Shown in pieces: positions 22,011 through 34,987 of a stretch of 64,000 nt of DNA (its first letter is position 1; every line of letters begins with the position of its first letter). Under the pieces are notes generated by a model. The model saw only the letters and a list, made by a program, of their open reading frames with translations. It did no database searches and had not been told where the DNA came from. This DNA comes from Cryptomeria japonica (lineage: Eukaryota; Streptophyta; Pinopsida; Cupressales; Cupressaceae), in contig NC_081414.1 in NCBI RefSeq assembly GCF_030272615.1, positions 815,216,569 through 815,280,568 of the forward strand, given 5' to 3'. Made by a program: the position numbers and the translations under genes.

Positions 22011-25000
22011 ATGAGGATTATTTCATGGAATGTTAGGGGCTTAAATGCCCCTAACAAGAAACACTTTATCAAGTCTCAATTGGACTTGGTTAAGTGGGAT
22101 ATAGGTATGCTTCAAGAGACTAAGCTCTCTTTGGAGAATTCTGAGTTTGTTTTTTCCTCTTGGAAGAGGTGGAAATTTCTATCATGTCTGACTTTTGGGG
22201 TGTCGGGGGGTTTGGCCTTGTTATGGAATGATTTTGTGGTAGATGTAGAATTGGTCGCTTATGTTCCTAATTGGATGCTATCGTTAGTGTTTAACAAAAC
22301 TTCTATGTTCAAAGTATGGCTTTTCAATATTTATGCCCCCTTAGTGTTTTGGCTAAATGCAGCCTTTGGCAAGAACTCATAAGGGTGTCATCCCCCCTTA
22401 GGGATCACTCTTTTATTATTTTGGGGGGGGACTTCAATGCAATTCTAGATTCGGGTGAAAAGAGAGGGGGTATTTGCCCTAATAAGAAATCTATGGATGA
22501 TTTTAATGCTTTCATTTATGATATTTCTCTTTTTGACTGTAAGCCAAATAATGGTCTTTTTACATGGACAAACACGAGGAATAATTTCTCTCAAATTGTG
22601 GAGAGATTGGATAGATTTTTACTTTCCTACAATTGGTTTGATTCAGATATTGATTTTTTTTCTTCTATCCTTCCTTTATCAGGGTCGGATCACTTTCCTG
22701 TCTCCCTCTCTATTTTAAAAGATAGATCTACTCATAAGTTGCCTTTTAAGTTTGAACCCATGTGGTTTAGGGATCCTTCTTTCCTACTCCTTCTTCAGCA
22801 ATGGTGGGGTGAGACTCCATTCGTTAGAGGTTCTAGAATGTTTCAGATTGCTAAGAAGGTCAGATTTTTAAAGAAAAATATTAGGGAGTGGACTTCTCTA
22901 CATTTTAAGAATATCTTTGAAGAAAAGCAAAGGATTTTGGATATGATTGAAGTATTGAATAGGCATGTGATTCTGCATGGTATGGGTCCTAGGGTGTTTG
23001 ATGAAATTAAGTCTCTTAGGAGTGAGTTAGAAGAAATTTTGGCAAGAGAGGAGGTATATTGGAGACAAAAATCTAGGGAGTTATGGTTATCTGATGAGGA
23101 TAAAAATACAAAAAATTTCCATTCTTCCACTAAATTGAAAAGGGATAGGAGTAGGATTACTTGTATTCAGGACTATCATGGGAATATTCTTTCTGAGTCA
23201 AATGACATTTCTAGTGAAGTAGTTAAGTTTTTGAAGAATTTACTTTTATCTGAAAGTAATGATGTCTCTAATAATATCACATCTCACATTCCCTCTTTAA
23301 TTTCTCTTGATGACAATAGAATGTTAATGTCTCCTTTTTCATTAGAGGAGGTTAGGGGGGCTATTTTTTCTATGAATCCAGACAAGGCACCCAAGCCTGA
23401 TGGATTCACTCCATTATTCTTTTAGAAATGTTGGGAATTTGTGGGTCCGAATGTTCTTTTGGCCCTTGAGGAAGCTAGATGAAATAGGTCAATCCTTAAG
23501 GAAATGAATACTACCTTGATAGTCATTACACCTAAGAAGGAGGATCCTAAAAATTTTGTAGATTTTTGTCCTATGTCTTTATGTGATACCCTCTACAAGA
23601 TCTTCAAAAAAGTGATTTCTATGAGATTGGCTAAACTTTTATTAAAAATTATTTCTTTAGAGCAAGGAGGTTTTGTCCCAAAAAGGGAAATAGCAAAGGG
23701 GGCAATAGTTGCTCATGAGGTTCTTCATTCAATATTAGTTCAGAATTGTCCTATCATGATCCTAAAGTTAGATATGATGAAGGCATATGACAGGGTTGAA
23801 TGGAATGTGTTAAAAGTTGTCTTGCCGAGGCTGGGTTTCTCATTGGCTCAGATAAAATGGATCATCTCCTTGGCTAGATTCTTGATTCTTGTTAATGGGT
23901 CTTCTTGTGGGTTCTTCCCTTCTACTAGGGGTTTGAGGCAAGGGGATCCCTTATCCTGTTTCTTGTTTATATTACTAGCTAAAACTTTGAGTTGGCCAAT
24001 TAGAGTAGTTAGATTGAGTAGTTTATGGAGGGGGATTCAAATTCAAAATTTTGACTAGAGGATTTCCCATTGCCTTTTTGTTGATGACACCCTTTTGTTT
24101 GGCAATGCATCTTTTAATGAGGCTAGAATTATTGATAAAGTGATTAAGAATTATGCTTCATTTTCTAGACATAAGGTCAATAAGGACAAGCATAAGATAT
24201 TCTTCTTAAATACTCACCCCTTGATTCAGGGTAGGCTTTAGAATTTTTGAGGTTTCCAACTTGGGGATTTCCCTTGCAGCTACCTTGGGATCCCCTTTTT
24301 TGTTAAAGAAGGCAAGGTGGGCTTTTGGGATAAAGTAATTTCAGGGATATCAAAGAAAATATTGTCCTGGAACCACAAATGGCTTACCATGGTAGGGAAA
24401 ATTGTTTTGATTAAGTCTGTGTTGAATGTAGTGCCAATTTACTTAATATCAATTCTCAAAGCTCCAAAGTTTGTTCTTGTTAGTTTGAAGGATACTCTGA
24501 GATCCTTTCTTTAGAATAATAGTAAGGATGGGAAATGTAGGATCCCCTTGCTAGCCTAGGATAAAGTTTGTCTTCCAAAAGAACTTGGTGGGTCAGGGAT
24601 TAGAAGCTTGGAGAATCAAAATCTAGCCTTGGGTGCTAAGCTAGTTTGGAAATTGTATGATAAACTAGATTCCCTCTAGGGTAAGATTAAGTTTGCTAAG
24701 TATTTTAATAATGGGGCAAGAGAGTATGTTTTTTGAGCTTTGAGTTTGCCCCATGTGTCGGCTATTTGGAATTTTTTGGTTAAATGTAGAAGTGTCTTGT
24801 TGCCTCATCTTTCTTGGGTTGTGCATAATGGTAGCAAATCTAGATTTTGGGATGATGCTTGGAATGGTTATTTTCCTTTGGACTCCATTAGGGATTGGAC
24901 CCCATTGAAGTCAATCATTTCTATCAGATGGGGAATTTTTTTGTCTGATTATTTTGATATTGTACAAAGTGGTCATGTGAAGTTGGCTAAATGGAAATCA

Positions 25001-26247
25001 ATTGATTGTCTGAAAGTTGACTTCAGTTTGAAAGTAGATTTTGTAATGTTTTTAAGAATAGAGTTGTCATCTTGTCTGAAAGGGAAGATGAGCTTATTTG
25101 GACTAAGAGTGTATCAGGCAAATACTCTATGAAAGATGGATATAATTCCCTTATGCTGGCTAAGGACTTCTCTTCCTGGCCCTTTAAACTGTTCTGGCAT
25201 TCGGCTTGCCTTCCTAAGGTAGGCACATTTGCTTGGCTTGCTGTACAAGACAAGGTTCTTATAGAGATGAGATTGGACAGGATGGGATTGACTGTTGTTT
25301 TCTCTTGTGTTTTGTGTAATAAGAATTTGGAATCTTCCTCTCAACTATTTATTCATTGTGATTTTGCTTTTGGATGTTGGCAATGGCTGTTTGAGAAACT
25401 AGGACTGTACTTTGTTAATGGCAATGAACTTCTCTCCCACTTTAGAGCCTAGCCTATCTTGTTTTCCTCATCCTTTTATGCTTTTCTCTGGCTCATCTCT
25501 CCTTCGATTATCATTTGGAACATATGGTTAGAGAGAAATAATATGATTTTTAGAAAGCAATCAGCTTGACTCTCTAACATTTTAACCAAGATTGAGGCTT
25601 CTATCTCAGAGGTGGCTCTGTCATACATTCATAAGAATTTGGAGAATTTGACATCCTTCTCTCATTGGGATGGTAGGATTACAAGGACCTGGAAATCTCT
25701 ATTTGCCATCCCTTCTCCTGGGTCTGTCGCAAAAGGTCTTATTAGTATTAATAAAAGACTTGCTACTAGATGGGATCCTCCTCCTTTGAGCCATTTCAAG
25801 CTTCATTTTGATGGAGCTTCTAGGGGTAACCCAAGGCTGGTTGGTGCTGGTATGGCTATTTTTGACCACAAGGAAATCTTAATAGCAGCTCAGTGCCATG
25901 CCCTTGGTTCCCAATCAAATAATTTTGCTGAGTGGCAAGCTCTATCTCTAGGGATTGATTTGGATATCTCTTTAGGGATTAAAAACCTATTAATTTAGGG
26001 GGATTCGATGGTCATTCTTCATAGTGTTTTGAGCAGTAAGAGAAATTGTTGGCATTTGAAGTACATATTAGATCATATTTTGGAGAAGTTGTCATTCTTT
26101 GATACATTCTCAACATCTCATTGTTATAGAGAACTAAATAAGCTTGCAGATTTTTTGGCTAATATTGCAATTGACTCTGGTGCTCATTTTAAGAATGTGG
26201 AGGTAAGTGAAATTCCTCAAGATATTCTTCTCGGGTATTTGATCTAA
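22011..26247 (+). pseudogene. LINE ORF2: endonuclease, reverse transcriptase, RNase H
   Basis: It starts at the ATG at 22011 (MRIISWNVRGL). The APE endonuclease is complete in its key residues: WNVRG, QETK, GGDFN, ERLDRF and GSDHFPV. RT includes KAPKPDGFTP, LDMMKAYDRVEW, GLRQGDPLS and the catalytic FVDDTLLF near 24080. A zf-RVT-like region follows (25140-25400). RNase H near 25800-26170 has FDGA, AEWQAL, GDS and ADFLAN. Frameshifts lie near 22345 and 25060. Stops often occupy conserved Trp or Gln sites, for example before KCWEF at 23423. It would nick target DNA and copy the LINE RNA; this copy is inactive. Confidence 0.85.
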
Positions 26248-28148
26248 TCTAAGGGTATTAAGGTATTTGATTTGGGTTTATTTGCTTCCATTATCTCTTC
26301 AGGTATTCATGCCATCCTTTACTTTGATCAAATTTTATTTGCACAACATGTGTAGATAGGAGGATGATAGGCTCTATTATGTTTTTGTTTACATATGGTG
26401 TGTTCTTACAATTTGCTTCTAGGCTAGATGATGGTGTACATATCCCATGAGGTAAGATTAGCAGGTAAATTGCAGTTTTTGCCGAATGTTGCAAATTATT
26501 TTGGTGATCAATTTAAATATTGTTGAGGTAAGGGTTATTCTTCAAGGTTATGTGGAAGGTAATGGGATGTCTTGTCTTTGGTTAAAAGGTTGTCCACCTT
26601 CTTTGATTGGTTAGGTTCATCCTCTTTTCCACTTTATGGATGACTTTGTATGTGCCTTTTATCTGATGTAGAAACCATACTTCTACTTTAAGTATCAGTC
26701 ATTTATAATGCCATTTATAGGGTCAAGATGTGGTTGTTTATGATATTTTCAAGGGTGGTGGCATGTGTGTGTTTCAACATTTTTGTTTTCAGTCCTTCAT
26801 AGGTTGTGGCATGCTTGTAACTTTTTAAATTTTTAGTATGATCTTGGGTTATTATTATTTGTTAAAGTTTGGTACTGCATCACTGGCTACCTTGTGTGAG
26901 TTTTTGGCCATGGCAGATTTGGTTTTATGCGATGATCATTGTTTGGTGGTGGCATCCTCTCCTTCTGGATTTTCATTTATGGTTGTCAGTTTTAGTATTG
27001 TTAACCCATGTGAAATGTTTAAATCATGGAAGTTTGAAATGGATATTTTGCACTGCTGTTCTTGTCATTATGAGTGTTTCTAGAAGCTGGGATATCGGAG
27101 GAAGTAAATATGGATAATTTTGTCAAGCTTGGTAAAGTCTTTGATTTGTTTTCTCCTGTGATGGATTTTGAATTCCATAGACTTCTGGGGTGTCTATGGT
27201 TGGACATTTGCCCTCATATTTCTTATGCTAAGCTTTTATCTCAGTTTGTTACAATCTATTATGATGTTTTACTTGATGATGATTTGGTTTGCCTCTTGGT
27301 TTGCATGTTCATTTTTCTGACTGTATGTAATTGGGACTTGGTTTCTTCTACATTGGCTGATTATCATTTTGATTTGGGGTCCTTTTACTATGGTGGGTTT
27401 CTTCCTCACCATGAGCTCATGGTTAATGGTTGGTCTCATCAATTATTGCATGAATTAAGAATAAGGTTGATATGTGATACCATGGAAGATACACAAGCTT
27501 CTATGGATTTTCTATTGTATCTGGCTCCTGATAAGTATGTGGATAAAGCTTGGGTCATTTTTGAGGCCTTGCACTCATTGATCACTTTGGGCTTTTTGTT
27601 CTCTGCTCCTACCTATTTGGCGATTCCACTAAGGGTTATTCCTCCTCCAGTCTCAACCCATGATCCTCCAGACGAGAGCACTAGTTCTTGGTTTTTGTAT
27701 ATCTGACTATTTTTTGGAGTTGGTGGTATGGTTTTTTCTATGCAAATTCAAAGGTTCTTTGGCTACTGTTATGCTTGAGTTTTTCAATATGGTTTTGGCA
27801 GGAGCTACTACATCACTATTATCTCCTTGGTGGTTCTTCATGTAATTTTGATGGCATTTTGTTCAGCCCTTCATTTGGCGGCAGTCTAGTTTTTTGTAAA
27901 TGTCCTATGGGAGCCTTGTATAATTTTTAGAGGTAGAGGGTTGGGTGATTTGACTGGACAATAACAAATGATGTAAGGGTAGTACTTAGTTTTTATTTTT
28001 TGAAGGCTACAACTAGAAGTTTTCTTGTGGGTTCTTTCCTACCGGTATGCCTTTTTTTAACCCGATGTAAACATTTTTATGAGTAATTTACAAGTTTTAG
28101 TGGATTCTCCACTTTTATCAAAAATAAAATTAAAATAAAAATAAAAAA
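26248..28148 (+). other. LINE 3' region
   Basis: The 1.9 kb after ORF2 leads to the A-rich tail, with no second element boundary visible, so I treat it as the LINE 3' untranslated region or an added segment. It is T-rich, has many short open frames, and contains the 210-codon ORF at 27074-27706. The end (TTTTATCAAAAATAAAAT) is like other plant LINE 3' ends. Confidence 0.55.
27074..27706 (+). CDS. Hypothetical ORF in LINE 3' region
   Basis: This is an uninterrupted 210-codon frame beginning MFLEAGISEEVNMDNFVKLG and ending in a Pro/Ser-rich tail. It is rich in Leu, Phe and Tyr, with hydrophobic stretches around residues 65-110. I do not recognise it. It may be a chance frame in T-rich DNA, a decayed remnant of a captured sequence, or an overlooked LINE ORF. 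Neighbouring frames at 26838-27083 and 27688-27930 have a similar hydrophobic character, which argues for composition. Confidence 0.25.
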   Translation: MFLEAGISEEVNMDNFVKLGKVFDLFSPVMDFEFHRLLGCLWLDICPHISYAKLLSQFVTIYYDVLLDDDLVCLLVCMFIFLTVCNWDLVSSTLADYHFDLGSFYYGGFLPHHELMVNGWSHQLLHELRIRLICDTMEDTQASMDFLLYLAPDKYVDKAWVIFEALHSLITLGFLFSAPTYLAIPLRVIPPPVSTHDPPDESTSSWFLYI

Positions 28149-28391
28149 TCATTATTAAAATATATTATTTTCACCTTTATTATTAAATAATTTCTTTACT
28201 ATTATATTAAATAATCCTATAAATATTTTTCTAATATATTTTGAGTGCAGAAATAGAATTAAACAATCTTAATAAGATATAGATTATTTGAAGTTATATG
28301 TAACACATCACCTGACACATCAATAAAACAACCTTAAATTGTTATATGATTTTCTTTAATAGATAGTTAGATAGATTGGGAGGTTGTAAAC
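28149..28391. other. AT-rich gap
   Basis: This is a short AT-rich stretch between the LINE tail and the Copia-B LTR. No feature is seen. The five bases before the LTR are taaac, which would be the Copia-B target repeat. Confidence 0.5.
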
Positions 28392-29617
28392 TGTTAGACA
28401 ACTCAAATAACTAGAGGACAACTCAGAGGATGGGGGTGAATCAGTTGTCACCGGATTACAGAACTTTAAGCATTCAAAATCTTATTACTAGAACACATAA
28501 ACTCAATATCAGAATGCATAAACCAAATACTGGAATAATTGATATAGCAATTAAACATAAACATAAATCACAAAATAGTTACCACTCATCCAGGACACAT
28601 GACACCAAGATTTTTACGTGGAAAACCCAGTAAAGGGAAAAACCATGGTGGGAAGCCTACCCACTGTCAGATAATATTTCTACAATAAGTATGTGATTAC
28701 AATAATGAGGGGCCTACACATGTACGAATGCCAACAACCTAGAGCGCACTACTCATCATAAAAATGAGCCTCACTGACTACAAAATAAATCCAGACTACA
28801 ATCTAGAAAGAAGAGTGAACTCCAAAGATAGTATCTCCTATGCCTGAGTATAATTTTGGTTAAGCTCAATACCTCCACATATTATCAATCAAAACCTCTG
28901 AATATGATTACAATATTATTCGCACCCAGATAATCATAATCCCATATTCCTATGATCTACAAAGAGATCTTACATCATATTTATACCAATCGAGGACCTA
29001 AACAATTAGGTCGGCCACCTAAAAGATAATACAATAAGTTCATAACATAAACCCACAATCCAATGATCAACCAAGTCATCCTAGTCTGAAAACAATGTAA
29101 AATAATCATTAAATCCCGTAGGTAACACATCAAGAACATCCTCCAACATGTTACATAAACTTGTCCATAACCTAGATAACACTAGACCCAAAATAGGTTG
29201 TCATAATCAAAATGCAACACCACCAATCAATAGGAACATGAACAAGATAACCAAAAACATCTCAAAATCCATCTAGAAGTCATACCAACACCACTTATCA
29301 TGTGCATCAAAATATCTTCAACAAAGCTTTGTTGGTAAAACCCTTAACGGTGACCAAAAGGCTTACTAGAACAAATGATAGCTCCTGAGTCATCAAATCC
29401 CGAACCAACTGATCGTGATACACATCTGAATAGCATGAATGATTTCTCCAAATCAATTCCACAAACCAAAGCATACTGGAGCATACCAAATCAATATCAT
29501 AATCCAACCACTCTACCGGAACTAACTAGAAACTGGTAAACAACCAAAAAAAGATGGTGTTGCCATCAATGACAAAAAATCAGTGCAACACATAATCGAT
29601 TCCTCCAAATTGCTAAC
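28392..29617 (-). repeat. Copia-B 3' LTR
   Basis: Read on the plus strand this begins TGTTAGACAACTC, the complement of a typical LTR end. The inverse poly-C motif GGATGGGGGTGAATCAG lies at 28427-28443 and the hairpin module CGTGGAAAACCC...GGGAAAAACCATGG at about 28617-28649. The outer end is interrupted 6 bp inside the LTR by Element-D; ctaac (29613-29617) and ctaat (37405-37409) are the target repeat. Confidence 0.75.
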
Positions 29618-30867
29618 TGTAATGATGGGAAAATGGTGAATGATAAATGAAGAAGGAAACTTCCCTTTCCCTCAAAGAGAGATGAGAGTTTTTCTATCGA
29701 TTACCATTCAAGCACTTTCATCATTACATTAGAAAGAGGAGAGGATAATTCACTAGATTCAATCTCTCCACACAAATATGGTAGATTAAATTTTGAATCA
29801 ATTGGGAATGCTAATTTGATCCCCTCTTTCTTGTTTGATTTGGAAAGGAAATGATTGAATTATGTTGTGCAAAAGTGAGAAAGAATTGATTATAACTTGA
29901 GATTAGAATATGGGATGAAGTTGTGTACCTGAATCTGGTAGTAAAATGTCTAGAGAAAGGCACCCTACAAATTTGAAGAAAAGTTGCCTGCATCATGGAG
30001 GGAATGTACACAGTCCTTCGAAAAATATTTGAAATGAAAAAGGGTTTTTTTGCCTTTGCAAATGAAGCCTGAATCTAAAAGTACAGCAACCCACCTGCAA
30101 CCTACACATAGAAAAGAGAGGAAAATGGGTTCGGATTGGGCATTTGCCTTTAGGTCAAACCCAAGTTTTGGAATTAATCAAGTAATGAAAGAAAGTACTA
30201 GCAAGTAGATGTAAATGAAAGACTGAATTGTAAATCACCTCAAGGGAGGTTGTGGTAGCAATGTTGGTAGAAACTATTGTGTGTAATTGAATGTTGGAAT
30301 CAATCTCCTCTTCAATGGTTGAATCCCTGACTTGAATGTAACACCTAGCCTTGAAGGGAGACTTGAGAATGCTCAATGCTAGAAAAGAATGCTTGAATGC
30401 TCTTGAATGCTTGATCGTTTGTGCATACTCCAATTTTAACCAACTTCAACTTATTGAACTTATGCAATTTTGAGAGAGTGAATTCCCCCTTAAATACATG
30501 TTTGGTGGATTTGAATTTTGTCATGGGCTGACATCGTGGGAGGTTCTTGCCTGAGGCACAACCCACAATGCATGCTCTAGGAAGGGTCCTTCCCCAAAAT
30601 AGGGAAGGGACAGGGAAACCATGCCCCTATCCAAGGAGGAAAAGGGTTCCATGCCCCTATCCAATGAGGGAGAGTTGCGCCATGCACCTATCCTAACCCT
30701 TTCTCCAGGGAAGAATGCGGACGGGGTGATGTAGAGGCCAAGGAAGAAGCTGTTTCCACAAGGTGAGCGATCTCAGGTAGTTGATCAGGCTAGAGGATTT
30801 GATCTCACATGCATGAGGACCATAATGCAATCAAAAATTTGTAGGGTCACAATTTTATGACTCTACA
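29618..30867 (-). repeat. Element-D 3' LTR
   Basis: On the minus strand it begins TGTAGAGTCATAAAATTG and ends CCCATCATTACA. It is 1250 bp and the counterpart of 36203-37404. It is slightly longer than the 5' LTR because of small insertions around 30600-30720. It lacks the hairpin and poly-C motifs of the Copia LTRs. Confidence 0.85.
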
Positions 30868-30882
30868 TTTAGCCCCCACTTT
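30868..30882 (-). promoter_or_regulatory. Element-D polypurine tract
   Basis: On the minus strand AAAGTGGGGGCTAAA directly precedes the 3' LTR. It fits a polypurine tract although it contains CT. Confidence 0.7.
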
Positions 30883-31614
30883 AGCAAGAGTGTAAGCGTA
30901 CACCAATACTACTGGTAAAGTACAAGGAAACAAGATTGATAGACTTTTACCATGTCAAGGAGGAAAGATGCACCAAACCCTTGAGGGACTTAGGATGTTA
31001 CAACTTTGATTGATAGAGTAAAAGGGAAGATCAAGAAGGAGAGAACCATGACTGCAAGTAGAAAAGTTCCCTTCACTATGATTCATGAAAGAAAGGATAT
31101 CAAAGATTACAAAGCAAAACAAAGTTCACTAAGTAATTATAAGTATCACAAGAAGGAAAGTATGAGCGGAATGTATGCCCCCATGTTAAAGAGATAGAAT
31201 GCTCCTTATCGAGAGAGATTTCTTTAAGGTAGGATACACCTAAGAGAAAGAGGAGGGAGCATGCTATCACATGGATTTAGCCCTCAATCAAAGTATAAAC
31301 CCAAGGATAATGAATTAAAAACACGAGGTAGTGTCACTTACCTCGGGGTCAGTATGTTGTATGATAACTCATTTATATCATGTATGTATATGCATATAAT
31401 AATCTTCATTCCCCAAAGAAGGACACTGCCTTAGAAGAAAGGGAAGAGAGGATGTCTTTTGAGTCAACATGAAAGAGACAAAGAAAAGATCTCAATGCTT
31501 TGCATCATCCCCAAGTAGACATTAAGGGAACAATAGAAGAACAGGGATACACATAGAAGAATGGTCACAAAAGAGAAAGAAAGGAGAGATAGAAGATCTA
31601 CAATGCTAATATCG
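30883..31614 (-). other. Element-D 3' non-coding part
   Basis: This stretch of 0.7 kb lies between the last coding segment and the polypurine tract. It is purine-rich on the plus strand with many AGAAAG and GAGGA words. No gene was found; this is where RT to integrase would be expected in a complete element. Confidence 0.5.
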
Positions 31615-34600
31615 CTAGTCTAGCATGATATCTGCCTCTCGATCTTGTTGATCACTATTTCGGGAAGGTGAGCAACACGCTAGAGGAGCGATATCGAGCA
31701 CAACAGATGGAGCTTTCACAACATCTAAACAAGGACTATTCTCATGTTGTAAGTCACTTTGTTTGATTCTAGGAGCTAGGATTAGGGTTTGTGAAAACTC
31801 ATCTGATAAATGCTTGTCCACATCAACATACTCATACTCACTATCAGAAGCATTAGGAGTTATATTGCCATTATGAATAACATTTTCACCCATTTATTCA
31901 GCAAAGCTAAAAGAAAGAGGAGAAAGAACATGAATGGGAGTAAAACCATCACATTTTTTGTGCAACTTATGATTTGGAGATGTAGATTGAAAATGTTGCT
32001 TAGGAGAAAAGGGAATCATGTCAATTGTTGGAGTCTAAGGAGATTGAATATTTTGAGGGATAAAGTCACGAGATCAAACATGACGTCTTCATCAATGTTC
32101 TCTCACACAACAATTATGTTGAGTCTTAGTGGAAGGCTGAGAAGGAGGAGGAACATTGGAACAAGTAGGAATATTTATCTCTTTGATAGTGGAAGATTTA
32201 GGTTGAGGTCTTTTTGGTTGAATAATAGGAGAAGCAAACCTCTTCTCTCAATAAGAGGAAGGAGATGGAACTGTGCCATAGAAAGGAGGGATATTAGGTG
32301 TAGGAAGGAGATGAGGTCCATCATGAGGAGGACATATAGTGCTAACTTTAGGAAGAATATTGTTCTTCTCCTTAAGAGAAGGTAAAGTCACATCCATAGG
32401 GGTAGGTGGACAATCTTCCTTAGGAGGGAGATTATTTCCATCCATGAGGGGAAGAACCTCATCTTGAAGAATAATAAGAATATCAAGTGCCGGCGATCTA
32501 GGTTTACTTAAGGATACAATCATATCGTTCTTCCATTTTTGATAAGATTGAAAAAGAGAATTGCTCCTTGATGGAAGAGATTGAAATTGTTTAGGACAAA
32601 AGAGATCAATATGAATACTGGGGCTTCTTTCGGATGGACTAAATAAGCTATGGTTCATGGTTTGGATTTCTCCATTATGAGGAAATTTAAGACACTTGTG
32701 AATTGGAGAAGCAATAGCCTTAATGGAAAATAGCCAAGGATAGCCCAACTTCACACAAAATTGCTTAGAAGAAGGTATGATAACAAAGTCAACATCCATG
32801 GATTTAGCATGAACCTCAACAAGAAGGGTGATATAACCAATGGTAAGACAATAGAAGCAATAAAATAACTTCACAGCCACATTAGAAGCATCATATAGTG
32901 GTTATGAAATTGTAAAGTAAAAATATACTCTTCAGTTATGACATTAACCATGCAAGAGGGATCAATCAGGGCACCATGGCAAGGGATATCATTCACCTTT
33001 GCAACTATGTAGAAAGGGCCATCAGGTGCTCTAATGGTCTCACTAGGGTTAAATGTAATAGAAGGATCCTTAGGTGTATCTTGTGTTTCTACCATATTAA
33101 CCAAGTTTGGAGCCATAGAGGTGAATTCTTCATAAGTGAGAGAATTAGGCACAATCTCAATAACGTTAGAGGTATGAGATGGCAAGGGACTAGTGAAAAT
33201 ATTAAGATTTTGATTAGGAGGAGCAACTGATTTATTCCCTTTATCATTCACACCTGCCATAGATATAGTATTATTATCAATCAAGTCTTGAACCTTATTT
33301 TTCAATGCAAAACATTTCTTAGTATCATGATAAGGTTGATGATGAAATTGGCAAAAGGAATTGTTATCAAAATAAGGAGATGCAAGTTTGGAAGGATCAA
33401 TTTATTTTATAGGATGAAGTTTGATAGCATTCTTGTGTAACAACTAAGACATAATACTATGTAAAGATTCATTCAAAGGAGTAAACTATCTTTCTCTTTG
33501 AAAAAAATTAGAAATAGAAGGCAATCGTGTTGTAGCATTCACATGGTTGTTGTTGATTGGATCATTGAACTTGATGAAGCTTTTTGTTGGTTTGAACCTC
33601 ACAAATGGTTGTTGAACACTCTCACCCTTATCACTTGAAGCCATAGGAGTGGATTTCTCCATTTGACTCACAACCAGTTGATAATTGTGGAGTGTTACGC
33701 ACAACTGCCGAAAGGAAGTAAGCTCGGACAAAAGAAGATTTTACCTGATATCTTTTTGCAAATTAAAAATGAAAATTCTTTGAATATCATTACCAGGTAC
33801 ATGAAAACAAATTTGGGTAGACAAATGCTTATATCTACCAATGAAATTAGTCACATTTTCTTTAACACCTTGTTTACAATGCATTAAATCAATCAAAGTG
33901 ATTTTAGGACCAATGTTGTTTTGAAATTGTTGGATGAAAGCATTTTCTAGTTGTTGAAAGGAAGTAATAGAATAAGAAGGCAGAGAGAAATTCCATTTTA
34001 AGGCCTTATTTCTTAGTGTTCTTGTAAACAGTTTTGCAAGCAATCTTTGATCATAAGAAAAATTAGTACACAAGTTTTTAAATGTTTTGACATGCGTAAG
34101 AGGATCTCCACATGTTTAGGTGGCACGGATTCAACAATATTAAGAGAAAGTGGGCTCGCAACATCAAAGGTGGGTACACTAAACTTGGATTGACTCATGG
34201 ACGCAATGTGTTGTTGTAAGGAAGACATGATTTGATCAAGATTATTAATTGTCATTTCGGTGGAAGAATTGATATTAGACATAGATGATTAAGAAGGTGG
34301 TGTGATGTTATTGAAAGAAGGCATGGACTGAGAATAAGGTGGTGGGACATTATGATAAGTAGGCATTGGTGATGATTGGGTAGGAAAAGGGACACTTAAA
34401 GGAGGAATAAAGTTGTTGAAGGAATTGCCCCCTTGTGTCACACTGATTGGTTGAGGGATAATAGGAATATTCGTGGAAGTCATAGGTAACAATGGATGAT
34501 TAAATGAAGAAGAGGGATTTCCCCCATGACCTATCATTGTAGGAATGACATTTTGAGTTGAAGTAGCCATGATGATGGATGTGAAAGTAGGAATACTAGT

Positions 34601-34987
34601 CATAGGAGTACTCAAAGGAATAGAAGAATTGACTTGTGTTGCAGGTTGTGAGTAACCTAGGGTTTAGGGACAACTCTTGATAGGAATGACATTAGAATCA
34701 ACAATATGTGCAATGCCACACAATATATCAATTACATTCTTATCACTTTGAAGCATGCACTTAAGACCTTCAATTAATGGAAGAGCTTCACTATTAGGGT
34801 ATTCTTGGGACATCCATTGTTTAAAGATATCAAATTGATTGTCCAATGCAGAAAGTTGATCTAAAGAAACCCTAGTTAAAGCTTCTTCTTCATCATAGGA
34901 TCTATCAATGGCATGAATAGGCACATGATTAGGATGAGAAGAATTAGCATGATCCTCATTAAAGAAGTCACCTAAATTAGGTTCCAT
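31615..34987 (-). pseudogene. Element-D Gag and protease-like polyprotein
   Basis: It starts at the ATG at 34987 (MEPNLGDFFNEDHANSSHPN). A Pro/Ser/Thr-rich N-terminal half is followed by the retrotransposon Gag domain near 34073-33760 (NKALKWNFSLP, FQQLENAFIQQF). The knuckle-like CQFHHQPYHDTKKC at about 33310-33351 has the C-X2-H-X4-H-X4-C spacing seen in Tat Gag. The protease region near 33020-32750 has ALIDPSCMVN where D-S/T-G is expected, so the active site looks lost. A linker ending at 31615 (31893-31615) resembles the pre-RT linker. Frameshifts lie near 34100 and 32880; stops are few. Confidence 0.7.

Larger units (their letters stand above)
19762..28148 (+). mobile_element. L1-type LINE with RNase H
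   Basis: This non-LTR retrotransposon has two ORFs in the usual order, ORF1 (19762-22005) and ORF2 (22011-26247), then a 1.9-kb 3' region ending in an A-rich tail, about 28118-28148 (repeats of AAAAT and AAAATT). ORF2 has endonuclease, RT, a Cys/His-rich region and RNase H, the layout known for the plant L1 branch that gained a ribonuclease H. The 5' limit is uncertain. I could not find a convincing target-site duplication because both flanks are A/T-rich. Confidence 0.8.

Noticed and set aside
19700-28170. Target-site duplication for the LINE
   Set aside because: Candidate words such as AAAAAATAATGA and AAAAAATCATTA are similar only because of A/T richness; no exact pair was found.
31810-32385. 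191-codon plus-strand Arg-rich frame
   Set aside because: It is antisense to the Element-D protease-linker frame and shows the Arg/Ser bias of a shadow frame.
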